NCBI RefSeq assembly: GCF_900078315.1
Contig: NZ_FKBS01000014.1
Coordinates: forward strand, 122,802 to 186,801
DNA from: Bordetella ansorpii
GTDB taxonomy: Bacteria > Pseudomonadota > Gammaproteobacteria > Burkholderiales > Burkholderiaceae_B
Direction of reading: 5' to 3'
Length of the DNA stretch: 64,000 nt
Within the stretch, counting starts at the first letter, position 1. Each line of letters opens with the position of its first letter. Made by a program: the position numbers and the translations under genes. Positions 36,070-45,003 of the stretch are shown piece after piece. The notes beneath the pieces are model-generated. The model did no database searches. It saw only the letters and a program-made list of their open reading frames with translations, and was not told where the DNA came from.

Positions 36070-37599
36070 TTAGAAGAACCCCAGTTTCTTCGGGCTGTAG
36101 CTCACCAGCAGGTTCTTGGTCTGCTGGTAATGGTCGAGCATCATCTTGTGCGTTTCGCGTCCGATGCCCGATTGCTTGTAGCCGCCGAACGCCGCATGCG
36201 CCGGATAGGCGTGATAGCAATTGGTCCACACGCGGCCGGCCTGGATGGCCCGGCCCATGCGATAGCAGGTATTGCCATCGCGCGACCACACGCCGGCGCC
36301 CAGCCCGTACAGCGTGTCATTGGCGATCTGCAGCGCCTCGGCCTCGTCCTTGAACGTGGTGACCGACACCACCGGCCCGAAGATTTCCTCCTGGAACACG
36401 CGCATGCTGTTCTTGCCCTTGAACACCGTGGGTTGCACGTAATAGCCACCCTTCAGGTCGCCCTGCAACTGCGCGCGGTCGCCGCCCGCCAGGACCTGCG
36501 CGCCTTCCTGCTTGCCGATGTCCAGGTACGACAGGATCTTCTCCAACTGCTCGCTGGAGGCCTGCGCGCCGATCATGGTGTCCGCGTCCAGCGGGTTGCC
36601 CTGCTTGATGGCGGCCACGCGCTGCAATGCGCGCTCCATGAAGCGGTCGTACAGCGATTCCTGGATCAGCGCGCGGCTGGGGCACGTGCACACCTCGCCC
36701 TGGTTCAGCGCGAACATCACGAAGCCTTCGATGGCCTTGTCCAGGAAGTCGTCGTCCTGCGCGCCCACGTCGGCGAAGAACACGTTCGGCGACTTGCCGC
36801 CCAGTTCCAGCGTGACCGGAATCAGGTTCTGCGAGGCGTACTGCATGATCAAACGCCCCGTGGTGGTCTCGCCCGTGAAGGCGATCTTGGCGATGCGCTT
36901 GTTGGATGCCAGCGGCTTGCCGGCTTCCAGGCCGAAGCCGGTGACGATGTTCAGCACGCCCGGCGGCAGCACGTCGGCGATCAGTTCGGCCAGCACCAGG
37001 ATGCCCAGCGGGGTCTGCTCGGCGGGTTTCATCACCACGCAGTTGCCGGCGGCCAGCGCGGGCGCCAGTTTCCACGCGGCCATCAGAATGGGGAAGTTCC
37101 ACGGGATGATCTGGCCGACCACGCCCAGCGGCTCTTTGAAGTGATAAGCCACGGTGTCCGCGTCGATCTCGGACAGGCCGCCTTCCTGGCCGCGGATGGC
37201 CGAGGCGAAATAGCGGAAATGGTCCGCGGCCAGCGGGAGGTCGGCGGCGCGCGTTTCGCGGATCGGTTTGCCGTTGTCCCAGGTTTCCGCGGTGGCCAGC
37301 AGTTCCAGGTTGTCCTCGATGACGGCGGCGATGCGGTTGAGCAGGCGCGAGCGCTCGGCCACCGACGTGCGGCCCCAGGCCGGCGCGGCCTTGTGGGCGG
37401 CGTCCAGGGCCAGTTCGATGTCCTGCGCGGTGGAGCGGGCATGGCGCGACAGGATCTGGCCGGTGACCGGCGTGATGTTGTCGAACAGCTGGCCATCGGC
37501 CGGCGCGTGGAACTTGCCGCCGATGAAGTTGCCGTATTCCTTCTTGATGTCGATCGGCGAGCCGTAGGCGCCCGGGGCGATGCGGGTGGAAGTGTCCAT
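36070..37599 (-). CDS. NAD-dependent aldehyde dehydrogenase (AcoD/ExaC-like)
   Basis: 509 residues. Active-site Cys in [17 protein letters not shown]; general base Glu in [11 protein letters not shown]; cofactor site in [12 protein letters not shown]-terminal [13 protein letters not shown]. This group oxidises acetaldehyde and related short aldehydes to acids. A consensus sigma-54 promoter lies 43 bp upstream, and a divergent enhancer-binding protein is encoded at 37827, matching the acoR-acoD arrangement. DUF779 follows. Confidence 0.93.
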   Translation of the reverse strand: MDTSTRIAPGAYGSPIDIKKEYGNFIGGKFHAPADGQLFDNITPVTGQILSRHARSTAQDIELALDAAHKAAPAWGRTSVAERSRLLNRIAAVIEDNLELLATAETWDNGKPIRETRAADLPLAADHFRYFASAIRGQEGGLSEIDADTVAYHFKEPLGVVGQIIPWNFPILMAAWKLAPALAAGNCVVMKPAEQTPLGILVLAELIADVLPPGVLNIVTGFGLEAGKPLASNKRIAKIAFTGETTTGRLIMQYASQNLIPVTLELGGKSPNVFFADVGAQDDDFLDKAIEGFVMFALNQGEVCTCPSRALIQESLYDRFMERALQRVAAIKQGNPLDADTMIGAQASSEQLEKILSYLDIGKQEGAQVLAGGDRAQLQGDLKGGYYVQPTVFKGKNSMRVFQEEIFGPVVSVTTFKDEAEALQIANDTLYGLGAGVWSRDGNTCYRMGRAIQAGRVWTNCYHAYPAHAAFGGYKQSGIGRETHKMMLDHYQQTKNLLVSYSPKKLGFF

Positions 37600-37642
37600 G
37601 TCGTCTCCTTTGTGTTGTGTCGGGGGAACCCGTTATTGGCAA

Positions 37643-37658
37643 TGCAATAAGCGTGCCA
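37643..37658 (-). promoter_or_regulatory. Sigma-54 (RpoN) promoter of the aldehyde dehydrogenase gene
   Basis: On the minus strand TGGCAC-gctta-TTGCA is an exact -24/-12 consensus (GG and GC dinucleotides at the right spacing). It ends about 43 bp before the ATG at 37599, the usual distance. The adjacent AcoR-like activator fits sigma-54 control. Confidence 0.88.
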
Positions 37659-37765
37659 AGGGGACGGATGCGCCGGTTTCACGCATGGACAAGCCGGTGG
37701 ATCGCATGCGAAAGTAGGTCTGTCCGCCGCTGGCGCCTGGATGTTGCAGAGGGTGCGCCGGTCTG

Positions 37766-37782
37766 TGTCGCGTTTTGCGACA
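37766..37782. promoter_or_regulatory. Enhancer (UAS) dyad for the AcoR-like activator
   Basis: TGTCGC-gtttt-GCGACA is a perfect 6-bp inverted repeat about 110 bp upstream of the sigma-54 promoter, in the position of an upstream activating sequence. A second half-site TGTCGC follows at about 37799. It resembles the TGTCGC-type sites known for AcoR-family activators. Confidence 0.75.
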
Positions 37783-37826
37783 GATGCGCTGGAACAGGTG
37801 TCGCAGAACGCCTACCGGAGACAAAC

Positions 37827-39815
37827 ATGCCCACGCTATCCCGCCAGCAGGCGCTGGCCAATGCGCGTCGTCTGTTCAATGAACAGGCCGCCGTGCCCGA
37901 TCATCTGGTGGCGGAACCCATCCTGCGCTCGTGGCGGCGTTGCGCCGACCTGGGCCATCACATGCAGGGTGTGCGCGCGCCACAGCCGCTGACCCAATCC
38001 GAATTGCGCGAGGCGCTGCAGCGCCACGAAGCCCTGCGCCGCCTGTGCCGCCCCGCGCTGGACCAGTTGCGCCAGGAGGCCTGCCGCAGCGGCGGCCTGA
38101 TCGTGCTGACCGACGCCGATGGCCTGGTGCTGGACACCGGGGGCAGCGCGGACTTCGTGGACCGTGCATCGCAGGTGTCGCTGCTGCCCGGCGCCGCATG
38201 GAGCGAGTCCGTGGCCGGCACCAATGCCATCGGCACCGCGTTGGTCGAGCGGCGGCCCATCGCCGTGCACGGCGCAGAACATTTCTTCGAACCCAATCGC
38301 ATCCTCACCTGCGCCGCCGTGCCCATTACCGATCCGCGCGGACAGACAGTCGGCCTGCTGGATCTGTCGGGCCGCGCCACCGGCGCGCATGGCCACGCCT
38401 TGGGTCTGGTGCGCATGGCCGTGGACCAGATCGAGCACCGCATGTACGACGAAGGCTACGGCGATTGCCTGGTGCTGCGCGTGCACGTCGAGCGCGAGAT
38501 GCTGGGCACGGTGTCCGAAGGCATCCTGGCGTTCGACGGCGAGGTGCTGGTGGGGGCCAACCGCCATGCCCTGCACCTGCTGGGACTGGACGGCGGCGCG
38601 CTGGGTGTGTTCCGTTACGGCGAGCTGTTCGCCGATACGCCCGCGCAGGTGGCCGCGCGTGGCTGGGTGCATCGCCTGCATGGCGATACCGCCTGGCATG
38701 CCCGGCTGCGCTGGCCGGGGGAAGGCGGGCCGGCGCGGCCGGCGCAGTTGCGTGGCCGTGCCGCCGATGTGCCGGTGATGCCCGGCGCGATACCGCAGTC
38801 CCCTGAACCGGAACTGCCCGGGCCGCGACCGGCCGGGCCTGCCCCACGAACGCGCCGCATGGCCGATGCGCCCGCCGCACAGGCCCGCCTGCCGCGCGAT
38901 CCCGAACCCTGGTTCGATGCCGCCGCGTTGGCCGAACTCAGCCGCGCCGTGCGCCTGCTGGATGCCGGCGTGTCCGTGCTGCTGCAAGGCGAAACAGGCT
39001 GCGGCAAGGAAGTCTTCGCGCGGCGCCTGCACGCGCACAGCATGCGCGCCGGCCGTCCATTCGTGGCCGTGAACTGCGCGGCCTTGCCGGAAAGCCTGAT
39101 CGAATCCGAGCTGTTCGGGTATGACGAAGGCGCCTTCACCGGCGCGCGCCGCCAGGGCAGCAAGGGCCTCTTGCGGCAGGCCGAGGGCGGCGTGCTGTTC
39201 CTGGATGAGATCGGCGACATGCCGCTGGCCTTGCAGGCCCGCCTGCTGCGCGTGCTGCAGCAGCGCGAGGTGACGCCCCTGGGCGGCGGCCGCGCCGTGC
39301 CGGTGGATTTCGCGTTGGTGTGCGCCACGCACCGCCCGCTGGACCCGGGCGATCCGCAGGCCGTGCGGTCCGATCTGTATTTCCGGATGGCCGAGTACAC
39401 CGTCAGGATGCCGGCGCTGCGCGAGCGCGCCGATCGTGCGGAGGTGGTGCGGGCGTTGTGGTCGGCGGCGGGCGATACGCCGGCGTTGCCGGCCGACGTA
39501 CTGGGTCTTCTGGCGCGCTACGAATGGCCCGGCAATTTCCGGCAATTGGCCAGCACCTTGCGGACGCTGCGGGTGCTGGCGCAGCCGACCGGCGAGGTGC
39601 GCGTTGACATGCTGCCGCATGAGATTGCGTCTGATAAAACGAACGTCGGCGATGTTTTGGCGCTGCCGCCTGATACCTTGGATGCCTTGACCGAAGCCGC
39701 CATCCAGGATGCGCTGGCGGCGTGCGGTGGAAATGTCAGCAAGGCGGCACGCCGGTTGGGCGTGCATCGCAGTACGTTGTATCGGCGAGGGCGAGCGGAA
39801 AGCCCTCGGCGATGA
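37827..39815 (+). CDS. Sigma-54-dependent enhancer-binding regulator, AcoR-like
   Basis: 662 residues. An N-terminal GAF-type sensory domain (GLIVLTDADGLVLDTGG, NAIGTALVERRPIAVHGAEHFF), a less conserved PAS-like/linker region (about 215-350, Pro-rich), a central AAA+ domain (Walker A GETGCGKE; GAFTGA in ELFGYDEGAFTGA; Walker B GGVLFLDEIGDMP), and a C-terminal Fis HTH (AALAACGGNVSKAARRLGVHRSTLYRR region). Divergent from the ALDH gene and preceded by a UAS dyad. It probably senses an alcohol/aldehyde or acetoin-like compound. Confidence 0.93.
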   Translation: MPTLSRQQALANARRLFNEQAAVPDHLVAEPILRSWRRCADLGHHMQGVRAPQPLTQSELREALQRHEALRRLCRPALDQLRQEACRSGGLIVLTDADGLVLDTGGSADFVDRASQVSLLPGAAWSESVAGTNAIGTALVERRPIAVHGAEHFFEPNRILTCAAVPITDPRGQTVGLLDLSGRATGAHGHALGLVRMAVDQIEHRMYDEGYGDCLVLRVHVEREMLGTVSEGILAFDGEVLVGANRHALHLLGLDGGALGVFRYGELFADTPAQVAARGWVHRLHGDTAWHARLRWPGEGGPARPAQLRGRAADVPVMPGAIPQSPEPELPGPRPAGPAPRTRRMADAPAAQARLPRDPEPWFDAAALAELSRAVRLLDAGVSVLLQGETGCGKEVFARRLHAHSMRAGRPFVAVNCAALPESLIESELFGYDEGAFTGARRQGSKGLLRQAEGGVLFLDEIGDMPLALQARLLRVLQQREVTPLGGGRAVPVDFALVCATHRPLDPGDPQAVRSDLYFRMAEYTVRMPALRERADRAEVVRALWSAAGDTPALPADVLGLLARYEWPGNFRQLASTLRTLRVLAQPTGEVRVDMLPHEIASDKTNVGDVLALPPDTLDALTEAAIQDALAACGGNVSKAARRLGVHRSTLYRRGRAESPRR

Positions 39816-39845
39816 GGCTGATATGGGTAAAGGGTAAAGTATCGC

Positions 39846-39873
39846 GTGTTACATTGCACTAACCACGTAACAC
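39846..39873. promoter_or_regulatory. Operator-like dyad upstream of the ParE-type toxin-antitoxin pair
   Basis: GTGTTAC (39846-39852) and GTAACAC (39867-39873) form a perfect 7-bp inverted repeat with a 14-bp spacer just before the antitoxin start. Antitoxin ribbon-helix-helix dimers typically bind such sites to repress their own operon. Confidence 0.65.
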
Positions 39874-39888
39874 ATGATGGTCCATACC

Positions 39889-40176
39889 ATGTCTGAAGCC
39901 ACGTTCACTTTTCGCGTCGACGAAGATCTGAAGATGGAGTTCTCGCAAGTTGCCAAGTCAAATGACCGGACCGGCGCGCAGTTATTGCGCGATTTCATGA
40001 GGGCGTACGTGCGTGAGCAGCGTGCAGCGTCGGATCACGATGCCTGGTTTCGTCAGGCAGTCAAGACGGGTCAGGATGCCGCAGATGCAGGGGAACTCGT
40101 TTCCGCTGAGGAAGTCGAGGCCGAAGCGGCTGCATGGCGGGATGACGCTCGGCGAAAGATGACCCGATCCTCGTAA
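39889..40176 (+). CDS. Ribbon-helix-helix antitoxin of a ParE/RelE-type module
   Basis: 95 residues from ATG 39889. MSEATFTFRVDEDLKMEFSQVAKSNDRTGAQLLRDFMRAYVRE is an RHH (CopG/RelB-like) DNA-binding region. The acidic C-terminal half (LVSAEEVEAEAAAWRDDARRK) would wrap the toxin. Its stop TAA shares one base with the toxin ATG. Earlier in-frame ATGs at 39874 and 39877 are possible but overlap the operator side. Confidence 0.88.
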   Translation: MSEATFTFRVDEDLKMEFSQVAKSNDRTGAQLLRDFMRAYVREQRAASDHDAWFRQAVKTGQDAADAGELVSAEEVEAEAAAWRDDARRKMTRSS

Positions 40177-40457
40177 TGCAGTTGCTGTGGGCCCTTCCGG
40201 CACGGGATGATCGCAGGGAAATCAGGGATTACATCGCGCGTGACAGCGTGGATGCGGCATTGGCGCTCGATGCATTGTTTTCGGAACAAGCGGTGCGACT
40301 GATTTCTCATCCGCATCTTGGCCGTACAGGCCGTGTAGCCGGTACGCGCGAGTTCGTGGTGCATCGAAACTACATTCTGGTCTACGACGTGGTGGGCGAT
40401 ATCATCCGTCTGCTGCGGATACTCCATGCAGCAAGGCAATGGCCCTCTGGCCGTTGA
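40176..40457 (+). CDS. RelE/ParE family toxin
   Basis: 93 residues. LLWALPARDDRREIRDYIARDS, AVRLISHPHLGRTGRVAGTREFVVHRNYILVYDVVGDIIRLLRILHAARQWP matches the ParE/RelE barnase-like fold, including the GR..G.RE..V..NY.L.Y pattern. It is either a gyrase inhibitor (ParE) or an mRNA interferase (RelE); sequence alone does not settle which. Coupled to the antitoxin upstream. Confidence 0.92.
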   Translation: MQLLWALPARDDRREIRDYIARDSVDAALALDALFSEQAVRLISHPHLGRTGRVAGTREFVVHRNYILVYDVVGDIIRLLRILHAARQWPSGR

Positions 40458-40484
40458 GTAGCTCGACGGGCAACGCGCCGCATC

Positions 40485-41411
40485 TTATCGCTCACGTTCA
40501 CGGCCACCCTTGTCCCCGATCTTCGGCCGCATCGTCACCATCAACGCATACAACTGCTGCGCCGCCGGCGACAAACTCGCCCCGCGCCGCTTCACCAGAT
40601 AGATTCGCCGCACCAACCCCGGCAGCTTGATCGGCCGGCTGACCAGCCCTGGCCGGTCCAGCTCATACAGGGTCAACGCCGGCACCACCGTGATGCCGAT
40701 CCCGGCGGCGATCATCCCGGTCAGCGTGGCCAGTTGCTCCACCTCCAGCACGGTATTCATCGGTGTCGGGTCAAACGCCCGCTCCAGCTGCATGCGCACG
40801 CTGTGCGAGCGCGCCAGGTGGATGAAGGGCGCGTCGGTCAGGTCACGCACGCCGATCTCGACGCGGGCGGCCAGCGGATGGTCCTGCCGGCACACCAGGT
40901 GGAAACGGTCGTTGCACAGCAACTCGCTGTCGAACTCCTGCGCCTGCGCGCCCGACGAGGCCAGCGCGAAATCCGCCCGGCCGGAACGCACCAGTTCCAG
41001 CGACGGCGCCGACAGCATGTCGGCCAGTTCCAGTTCGATGCCGGGATGGCGTTTCAGGAATTCCGCGAACACGCCCGGCAGCCAGCCCGCCGCGATGGAT
41101 GGCAGGGCGGCGATGGACACGCGTCCCTTGCGCAGCGTGGCGTAGCCGCGGAAATCGTCCACCAGGTCGTCGAACTGCCCCACCATGCGGCGCGCCGAGA
41201 TTTCCAGCACCTGGCCCTGCGGCGTCAGCTCGACGTTGCGGGTGTCGCGGTCGAACAGGCGCGCGCCCAGCGTGTCCTCGATGGCGCGGATCAATGAGCT
41301 GAAGGCCGATTGAGACAGATTGCAGACCCGGGCGGCGCGCGTGAAGCTGCGCTGGTCGGCGAGGGCCAGGAACGCGCGTAGATCGCGGGTCGACAGATTT
41401 ATCTCTCTCAT
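40485..41411 (-). CDS. LysR family regulator divergent from the TRAP/RuBisCO-like operon
   Basis: 308 residues. HTH: LSTRDLRAFLALADQRSFTRAARVCNLSQSAFSSLIRAIEDTLGARLFDRDTRNVELT. The effector domain includes ELADMLSAPSLELVRSGRADFAL. It resembles the CbbR/CysB-like general type but with no diagnostic residues for a ligand. Only 122 bp separate it from the TRAP binding-protein gene at 41534, so it very likely controls that sugar-acid operon. Confidence 0.92.
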   Translation of the reverse strand: MREINLSTRDLRAFLALADQRSFTRAARVCNLSQSAFSSLIRAIEDTLGARLFDRDTRNVELTPQGQVLEISARRMVGQFDDLVDDFRGYATLRKGRVSIAALPSIAAGWLPGVFAEFLKRHPGIELELADMLSAPSLELVRSGRADFALASSGAQAQEFDSELLCNDRFHLVCRQDHPLAARVEIGVRDLTDAPFIHLARSHSVRMQLERAFDPTPMNTVLEVEQLATLTGMIAAGIGITVVPALTLYELDRPGLVSRPIKLPGLVRRIYLVKRRGASLSPAAQQLYALMVTMRPKIGDKGGRERER

Positions 41412-41425
41412 CGCTTAATCCATCT

Positions 41426-41447
41426 GAATTTTCGGTTTCTCCAATTC
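41426..41447. promoter_or_regulatory. Candidate LysR-binding dyad between the regulator and the TRAP operon
   Basis: GAATT (41426-41430) and AATTC (41443-41447) flank a 12-bp spacer in the only AT-rich part of the divergent intergenic region. Symmetry is short. It is offered as the best candidate site. Confidence 0.35.
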
Positions 41448-41533
41448 TATGGCCGGCGGTACAGTTGTCGCCACTGAGAAGCGGCAATCGGGCATCACGC
41501 CCGGGAACGCCGCTCCGACCAAGGAGAGAGACC

Positions 41534-42547
41534 ATGCCGACGATGACGCGTCGCACGCTGCTGCGCACCATGGCCGCCGCGCCCGCGCTGTACCTGGGCG
41601 TGCCCAAGTTCGCCCGGGCCGCGGAGTTTTCCTATAAGTACGCCAACAACCTGCCGATGTCGCACCCGCTGAACGTGCGTTCGCAGGAGGCCGCCGACCG
41701 GATCAGGAAGGAATCCAACGGGCGGCTGGAAATCAACATCTTCCCGAACAACCAACTGGGCGGCGACACCGACATGCTGTCGCAGGTGCGCAGCGGCGGC
41801 ATCGAGCTGTTCACGCCGTCGGCGCTGGTGATCGCCACGGTGGTGCCGGTGGCGGCCATCAATGCGGTGGGTTTCGCGTTCTCGAACTACGACCAGGTGT
41901 GGTCGGCCATGGACGGCAAGCTGGGTGCCCACGTGCGCGAGGCCATCGGCAAGTCGCGCCTGTACGCTTTCGAGAAGATGTGGGACAACGGTTTTCGCCA
42001 GACCACGACCAGCAACAAGCCGATCCAGTCGGCCAGCGACCTGTCCGGCAGCAAGATCCGCGTGCCCGTCAGTCCGCTGAGCATCTCGATGTTCAAGGCG
42101 CTGTCCGCCGCGCCCGCCAGCCTGCAGTTCAGCGAGGTGTACTCGGCGCTGCAGACGCGCATCGTCGACGCGCAGGAAAACCCTCTGCCCATCATCCAGG
42201 CAGCCAAGCTGTACGAAGTGCAGAAGTACTGCTCGCTGACCAATCACATCTGGGACGGCTACTGGTTCATCGCCAATGGCCGCGCCTTCGAACGCCTGCC
42301 CGCCGAGCTGCGCACGCTGTGGGAAACCGCCTTCAACGAGGCGGGCATCAAGCAGCGCGAAGACCTCAAGGCCATGAACCAGTCGATCCAGAAGGACCTG
42401 GAAGCCAAGGGCCTGGCCTTCAACCAGCCCAAAGCGGATACCTTCCAGGCCGCGCTGCGTAAGGCTGGCTTCTACGAGGAATGGCGCGGCAAGTTCGGCG
42501 ACCAGGCCTGGGGCCTGCTGGAAGGCGCCGTCGGCAAGCTGGCCTGA
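41534..42547 (+). CDS. TRAP transporter substrate-binding protein DctP
   Basis: 337 residues. The N-terminal export signal contains a twin-Arg (MPTMTRRTLLRTMAAAPALYLG) and ends near KFARAAEF. The mature part has the DctP pattern: ANNLPMSHPLNVRSQEAADRI, IFPNNQLGGDTDMLSQVRSGGIELF, GSKIRVPVSPLSISMFKALSA (with the carboxylate-binding Arg) and QFSEVYSALQTRIVDAQENPL. It captures an organic or sugar acid in the periplasm for the DctQM permease 5 bp downstream. Ligand not deducible. Confidence 0.93.
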   Translation: MPTMTRRTLLRTMAAAPALYLGVPKFARAAEFSYKYANNLPMSHPLNVRSQEAADRIRKESNGRLEINIFPNNQLGGDTDMLSQVRSGGIELFTPSALVIATVVPVAAINAVGFAFSNYDQVWSAMDGKLGAHVREAIGKSRLYAFEKMWDNGFRQTTTSNKPIQSASDLSGSKIRVPVSPLSISMFKALSAAPASLQFSEVYSALQTRIVDAQENPLPIIQAAKLYEVQKYCSLTNHIWDGYWFIANGRAFERLPAELRTLWETAFNEAGIKQREDLKAMNQSIQKDLEAKGLAFNQPKADTFQAALRKAGFYEEWRGKFGDQAWGLLEGAVGKLA

Positions 42548-42551
42548 CGCC

Positions 42552-44450
42552 ATGCAGGCCACTCGTCGTTTCGAGCCCGGCGCGCACGCCGGGGCCGTGG
42601 CCGCACAACCCGCCGCGCCTGGCCGCGCTGGGTTGCTGGCCCGGATCGACCGCGCGCTGGGCCTGATGGTCGAGGTGCCGGCCGCGCTGCTGGTGCTGGC
42701 CGAGATCGCCGTGCTGCTGGCCGGCGTGATCGCCCGCTACGTCTTCCACGCGCCGCTGGTCTGGTCCGATGAACTGGCCGGCATCCTGTTCCTGTGGCTG
42801 TCCATGCTGGGCGCCGTGGTGGCGCTGCGGCGCGGCGAGCACATGCGCATGACGGCGCTGATCGCGCGCTGCTCGCCGGGCCTGCGCGCCCTGCTGGACG
42901 TGGCGGCCATCGCGGCGTCCATCGCCTTCCTGGCGCTGGTGTTTCCGCATGCCTTCGAATACGCCTCGGAAGAGGCCATCGTGACCACGCCCGCGCTGGA
43001 AATCTCCAACGCCTGGCGCGCGGCGGCGCTGCCCACGGGCTTCGGGCTGATGCTGCTGATGGGCGTGCTGCGGCTGCTGCGCGTGGGCAGTGCGCGCCAT
43101 ATCGTGATGGCCGTGCTGGCCGTTGGCGCGGCCGTGCTGGTGTTCTGGCTGGCGCAGCCGTTGCTCCAGACGCTGGGCAAGTTCAACCTGATCGTGTTCT
43201 TCGTCGGCGTGGTGGCGGCCAATGTGTTCCTGGGCGTGCCCATTGCGTTCTCGTTCGCGCTGGCCACCTTCGGCTATCTGGCGCTGACCACGCATACGCC
43301 GCTGGTGGTGATGGTGGGCCGCATGGACGAGGGCATGTCGCACCTGATCCTGCTGGCCGTGCCCATGTTCATCCTGCTGGGCCTGCTGATCGAGATGACG
43401 GGCATGGCGCGCGCCATGATCGGCTTCCTGGCCAGCCTGCTGGGCCACGTGCGCGGCGGCCTGTCGTATGTGCTGATCGGCGCGATGTACCTGGTGTCCG
43501 GCATCTCGGGTTCGAAAGTGGCGGACATGGCCGCCGTGGCGCCCGCGCTGTTTCCCGAGATGAAGCAGCGCGGCGCCAAGCCCGGCGACCTGGCCGCGCT
43601 GCTGTCGTGCACCGGCGCGCAGACCGAGACCATTCCGCCCAGCATCGTGCTGATCACCATCGGGTCGGTCACGGGCGTGTCGATCGCCGCGCTGTTCACC
43701 GGCGGCATGCTGCCCGCGGCGGCGCTGGGGCTGACGCTGGGCCTGATCGTGTGGGCGCGCAGCCGCCACCAGGACCTGAGCCAGGTCAAGCGCGCCACGC
43801 GCCGCGAGATCGGCCGTACGCTGGTGATCGCCATTCCCGCGCTGATCCTGCCCTTCGTCATCCGCGCCGCGGTGGTCGAGGGCGTGGCCACCGCCACCGA
43901 GGTGTCGACCATCGGCATCGCGTACTCGGTGCTGGCGGGGCTGCTGATCTACCGCTGCTTCGACTGGAAGCGCATTCCCACCATGCTGGTGGAAACCGCC
44001 GCGCTGTCGGGCGCCATCATCTTCATCGTGGGCACGGCCACCGCCATGGCCTGGGGGCTGACGCAATCGGGCTTCTCGCGCGACCTGGCCGCGGCCATGG
44101 CCGGCCTGCCCGGCGGCGCCATCGGCTTCCTGCTGGTGTCCATCGTGGCCTTCGTCATCCTGGGCAGCGTGCTGGAAGGCATCCCGGCCATCGTGCTGTT
44201 CGGGCCCCTGCTGTTTCCCATCGCCCGCCAGGTCGGCGTGCACGAAGTGCACTACGCCATGGTGGTGATCCTGTCAATGGGCGTGGGCCTGTTCGCGCCG
44301 CCCTTCGGCGTGGGCTACTACGGCGCGTGCGCCATCAGCAAGGTCAATCCGGACGAGGCCATTCCGTACATGTGGGGGTATCTGGGCGCGCTGGTGGCGG
44401 GCGTGTTCCTGGTCGCCTTCATTCCCTGGATTTCCATCGGTTTTCTCTGA
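42552..44450 (+). CDS. TRAP transporter fused permease DctQM
   Basis: 632 residues. The first ~190 residues form a four-helix DctQ small subunit (AEIAVLLAGVIARYVFHAPLVWSDELAGILFLWLSMLGAVVALRRGEHM). The rest is a DctM large permease (GVPIAFSFALATFGYLAL, AVPMFILLGLLIEMTGMARAMIGFL, GISGSKVADMAAVAPALFPEMKQRG, GSVLEGIPAIVLFGPLLFPIARQVGVHEVHYAMV). The fusion is known in some TRAP systems. It imports the ligand of DctP using a sodium or proton gradient. Second gene in the operon. Confidence 0.93.
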   Translation: MQATRRFEPGAHAGAVAAQPAAPGRAGLLARIDRALGLMVEVPAALLVLAEIAVLLAGVIARYVFHAPLVWSDELAGILFLWLSMLGAVVALRRGEHMRMTALIARCSPGLRALLDVAAIAASIAFLALVFPHAFEYASEEAIVTTPALEISNAWRAAALPTGFGLMLLMGVLRLLRVGSARHIVMAVLAVGAAVLVFWLAQPLLQTLGKFNLIVFFVGVVAANVFLGVPIAFSFALATFGYLALTTHTPLVVMVGRMDEGMSHLILLAVPMFILLGLLIEMTGMARAMIGFLASLLGHVRGGLSYVLIGAMYLVSGISGSKVADMAAVAPALFPEMKQRGAKPGDLAALLSCTGAQTETIPPSIVLITIGSVTGVSIAALFTGGMLPAAALGLTLGLIVWARSRHQDLSQVKRATRREIGRTLVIAIPALILPFVIRAAVVEGVATATEVSTIGIAYSVLAGLLIYRCFDWKRIPTMLVETAALSGAIIFIVGTATAMAWGLTQSGFSRDLAAAMAGLPGGAIGFLLVSIVAFVILGSVLEGIPAIVLFGPLLFPIARQVGVHEVHYAMVVILSMGVGLFAPPFGVGYYGACAISKVNPDEAIPYMWGYLGALVAGVFLVAFIPWISIGFL

Positions 44451-44457
44451 GGCAGCT

Positions 44458-44997
44458 ATGAGTCGATTCTTTGGCGAGGTCCGCCAGGCGGGCTATGTGG
44501 TGCACGACATCCAGAAGGAGATGCGCCACTGGAGCGAGGTGCTGGGCATCGGGCCCTGGTATTACGCCGACCGCGTGCCGGTGCAGAATTTCCGCTATCG
44601 CGGCGAGCCGTCGCCCATCGAAGTGTCCGTGGCCCTGGCCAATTCGGGGCCGTTGCAGATCGAGCTGATCCAGCAGCGCAACGACGCGCCGTCCATGTAC
44701 AAGGCCTTCCTGGACGCGGGCCGCACGGGGCTGCAGCATCTGGCCTACTGGACGGAATCGTTCGACGCCGACCTGAAGCGCCTGACCGCGCAAGGCCTGG
44801 TGGTGGGCATGAGCGGCGAAGTGGGCACGGGCGGCCGCTACGTCTACTTCGAGACCGAGACCCATCCCGGCACCGTGATCGAACTGTCCGAGATCGCCGG
44901 CCCCAAGGGCAAGCTGTTCAAGCTGATCCGCGAGGCGTCCGTCGGCTGGGACGGCCGTGATGCCGTGCGCCCCTTTCCCGACCTGAACACCCTGTAG
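44458..44997 (+). CDS. VOC superfamily (glyoxalase/epimerase-like) metalloprotein
   Basis: 179 residues, two beta-alpha-beta-beta-beta modules. N module: GEVRQAGYVVHDIQKEMRHWSEVLGIGPWYYADRV, with an acidic strand LQIELIQ. C module: RTGLQHLAYWTESFDADLKRL and the metal strand GTVIELSEI. The pattern resembles methylmalonyl-CoA epimerase-like VOC proteins, with His in LQHLAY and Glu in LIELSE-type strands as ligands. Between the transporter and the RuBisCO-like gene, it may isomerise or epimerise the sugar acid. Stop to next start is 6 bp. Confidence 0.85.
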   Translation: MSRFFGEVRQAGYVVHDIQKEMRHWSEVLGIGPWYYADRVPVQNFRYRGEPSPIEVSVALANSGPLQIELIQQRNDAPSMYKAFLDAGRTGLQHLAYWTESFDADLKRLTAQGLVVGMSGEVGTGGRYVYFETETHPGTVIELSEIAGPKGKLFKLIREASVGWDGRDAVRPFPDLNTL

Positions 44998-45003
44998 GCT
45001 GTC

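Noticed and set aside
36130-39767. Long frames opposite the aldehyde dehydrogenase and the AcoR-like regulator
   Set aside because: No recognisable domain, and composition of reverse-frame shadow; sense products are unambiguous.
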